Shown here: positions 6,510 through 8,401 of the stretch, one piece after another | Numbering within the stretch: the first letter of the stretch is position 1 | How the letters are laid out: the number at the start of each line of letters is the position of its first letter | Assembly: GCA_023264075.1 (NCBI GenBank) | Contig: JALQTG010000127.1 | Span: forward strand, 1 to 8,401 | Origin: Crocinitomicaceae bacterium | GTDB lineage: Bacteria > Bacteroidota > Bacteroidia > Flavobacteriales_D > Crocinitomicaceae | Length of the DNA stretch: 8,401 nucleotides | Direction: 5' to 3' | Made by a program: the position numbers and the translations under genes | Notes under the pieces: model-generated | Seen by the model: only the letters and a program-made list of their open reading frames with translations | Told to the model about the DNA's origin: nothing | The model's database searches: none

Positions 6510-8401
6510 ATGGCGAAAGGCAACGTACTCAAAGAAAATAAGAAAGATACTTCTGCAAAAAAAGAGCGTTCCGCTTCAAAACTGAAGTTCACTTCATTGT
6601 TTGCTCAAGTAGACCAACGCAAAGCGAAATCAATTACTGGTACATTTTTTCTGTTACTTTCTGTTTACCTTACAGTCGCCTGTCTTTCCTATTTGTTCAC
6701 TTGGAAATCAGATCAAAGCTTAATCGTTAATAATGGATTCTGGTCTTTCATGCTTTCTGATACCGATGTTGAAGTTCAAAATTGGCTCGGTAAATTTGGA
6801 GCGTGGACTTCACATGTACTTATACATTCATGGTTTGGAATAGCATCCTTTGCATTTTGCCTCATCCTCTTCATTGCAGGAACACGTTTATTGTTCAACA
6901 TTCGGATTTTCTCACTGAAGCGTACACTAGTTATATCTGGTGTGGCTATTGTTTGGTTCTCCTTGTTTTTTGGATTATTCTCGGAGAAAATCACATTTCT
7001 AGGTGGCACGTTTGGTTATTTTGCTCGCCAATGGCTCTCAGCATCTTTTGGAATTTTCGGAGCTATTTTGTTTGTATTGGCTACTCTTTTTGCGGCGAGT
7101 GTAATTCTGTTTAACCCTGACTTTAAAGCGTTATTCGCACGACTACCATTTATTAATTCCTCCGAAGAAGAGGATGAAGAAAATCTGTCTCTGAATAATC
7201 TCAATGTATTAAATGCACTTAAAGATGAGGACCTCGAAGTTGATCAAGAAGCGCTAGAAGTAGAGTTTACCGACGAACAAGAAGAGAAAGAAGATATCGA
7301 TACTTTAGAGGAATTAGAAGAGTACGAATTAGAAGAAAATGACTCCGAATTAATTATCGAACACACTGAAGAACAATACGAGCAAATTGAACAGCCTTCC
7401 TTAGACAAAGGCGAAGATTTCTCCATTGAAGTTGCACCGGCGGAGGCCGAGCTTTCGGATGAAGATTTACACGAAAAAATCGATGAGTTTGGTGAATACG
7501 ATCCAAAACTTGACCTTTCGAGTTACACGCTTCCTCCTATCGACCTTCTTCAGAAATTCGAAACGTCACGTTCAGGTGTTGATAAGGAAGAGTTAGAACG
7601 TAATAAAAACAACATTGTTGAGACATTACTCAACTACAAAATCGAAATTGACAAAATAAAGGCAACGATAGGTCCAACGGTTACTTTATATGAAATCATT
7701 CCTGCACCAGGCGTGCGTATTTCTAAAATCAAAAACTTAGAAGACGACATCGCACTAAGTTTAGCAGCACTTGGAATTCGTATCATAGCACCTATCCCTG
7801 GAAAAGGAACCATAGGCATCGAGGTCCCAAATAGCAAACCCGAGATTGTAAGTATGCGTTCACTTATAGCATCCGAGAAATTCCAAAACTCAGATGCTGA
7901 ATTACCAATTGTGCTCGGTAAAACAATTACCAACGAGACGTACACTTTCGATTTAGCGAAATCACCTCACCTATTAGTTGCTGGAGCAACAGGACAAGGT
8001 AAGTCGGTAGGTTTGAACGCAATATTAGTTTCTCTACTGTACAAAAAACATCCTGCACAAGTTAAATTCGTTCTTGTCGATCCTAAAACAGTAGAACTTA
8101 CCCTATTTAATAAAATTGAGCGGCACTTTTTAGCAAAGCTTCCGGGCGAAGAAGAACCTATTATCACAGACACTTCGAAAGTGGTGAATACGTTGAATTC
8201 ACTATGTATCGAAATGGATAACCGATATGAGCTACTTAAAGATGCTCAAGTTAGAAACATAAAAGAATACAACGAAAAGTTTATCAAACGGAGATTAAAT
8301 CCGGAAAAAGGACACATGTACCTTCCTTACATCGTTGTATTAATTGATGAGTTCGCGGATTTAATTATGACGGCAGGAAAAGAGGTAGAACATCCGATTG
8401 C
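6510..8401 (+). CDS. ftsK: DNA translocase FtsK/SpoIIIE, 3' end outside the window
   Basis: A septum-located ATPase that pumps chromosomal DNA during division. The frame runs from ATG at 6510 off the right edge (630 full codons). In order: a basic Lys-rich N-terminus (1-40); four membrane segments at about 42-64, 98-124, 137-157 and 178-202; an acidic linker (about 219-331); the alpha domain, with IKATIGPTVTLYEIIPAPGV and ISKIKNLEDDIALSLAALGI; then the motor. Walker A is GATGQGKS at 492-499 and Walker B is VVLIDE ending at D613-E614. About 200 residues, including the C-terminal gamma DNA-binding domain, should lie beyond the edge. The linker is rich in Glu/Asp rather than Pro/Gln as in E. coli. 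No good Shine-Dalgarno or promoter is seen in the 81-nt gap upstream, so readthrough from the lipoprotein genes is possible. Identity is secure. Confidence 0.97.
   Translation, partial: MAKGNVLKENKKDTSAKKERSASKLKFTSLFAQVDQRKAKSITGTFFLLLSVYLTVACLSYLFTWKSDQSLIVNNGFWSFMLSDTDVEVQNWLGKFGAWTSHVLIHSWFGIASFAFCLILFIAGTRLLFNIRIFSLKRTLVISGVAIVWFSLFFGLFSEKITFLGGTFGYFARQWLSASFGIFGAILFVLATLFAASVILFNPDFKALFARLPFINSSEEEDEENLSLNNLNVLNALKDEDLEVDQEALEVEFTDEQEEKEDIDTLEELEEYELEENDSELIIEHTEEQYEQIEQPSLDKGEDFSIEVAPAEAELSDEDLHEKIDEFGEYDPKLDLSSYTLPPIDLLQKFETSRSGVDKEELERNKNNIVETLLNYKIEIDKIKATIGPTVTLYEIIPAPGVRISKIKNLEDDIALSLAALGIRIIAPIPGKGTIGIEVPNSKPEIVSMRSLIASEKFQNSDAELPIVLGKTITNETYTFDLAKSPHLLVAGATGQGKSVGLNAILVSLLYKKHPAQVKFVLVDPKTVELTLFNKIERHFLAKLPGEEEPIITDTSKVVNTLNSLCIEMDNRYELLKDAQVRNIKEYNEKFIKRRLNPEKGHMYLPYIVVLIDEFADLIMTAGKEVEHPI

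Noticed and set aside
6776..8173. Several open frames on both strands across the ftsK region, including a Ser-rich one at 7244-7426
   Set aside because: All overlap ftsK in other frames. The Ser-rich one is simply the antisense of the Glu/Asp-rich linker codons.

Overview
The window most likely comes from a Bacteroidota genome, probably a flavobacterial lineage; the genus is not determinable. This rests on AT-rich DNA, start codons without Shine-Dalgarno sequences, a TAnnTTTG-type promoter, GLPGLI/DUF4412-like lipoproteins with short Ser-Cys lipoboxes, and a GlmU-like nucleotidyltransferase of the kind typical of that phylum. Most of the window is ordinary core-genome sequence. There is no phage, insertion sequence, CRISPR array, tRNA or rRNA, and no clear new defence or metabolic system.

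Layout. (1) At 1-617 (+) lies the 3' end of a probable outer-membrane beta-barrel protein. (2) At 618-755, between convergent genes, lie two short arrays of degenerate 7-nt repeats. (3) From 4838 down to 756 (-) lies a likely operon transcribed arginase -> argS -> GlmU-like transferase, with gaps of 40 and 58 nt when measured from the chosen starts or stops below (17 nt between arginase and argS, 58 nt between argS and the GlmU-like gene; the first figure of 40 does not apply to any gap). A heptad array fills nearly all of the 58-nt gap. (4) At 4839-5109 is a divergent intergenic region with a good TAnnTTTG motif for the arginase operon and several small palindromes. (5) At 5110-6428 (+) two adjacent lipoprotein genes appear to be distant paralogues. 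(6) From 6510 to the right edge (+) runs ftsK, cut off just after its Walker B motif.

How the genes relate. Arginase consumes free arginine and ArgS charges it onto tRNA, so the first two operon genes compete for the same amino acid; whether this is functional or simply positional cannot be told from sequence. The GlmU-like enzyme belongs to nucleotide-sugar and envelope precursor supply, and FtsK to chromosome segregation at the division septum. The two lipoproteins are unassigned envelope proteins.

The most unusual structure is the set of intergenic heptad arrays (consensus about GARTTYA). Two separate arrays share exact units and sit tightly against stop and start codons.
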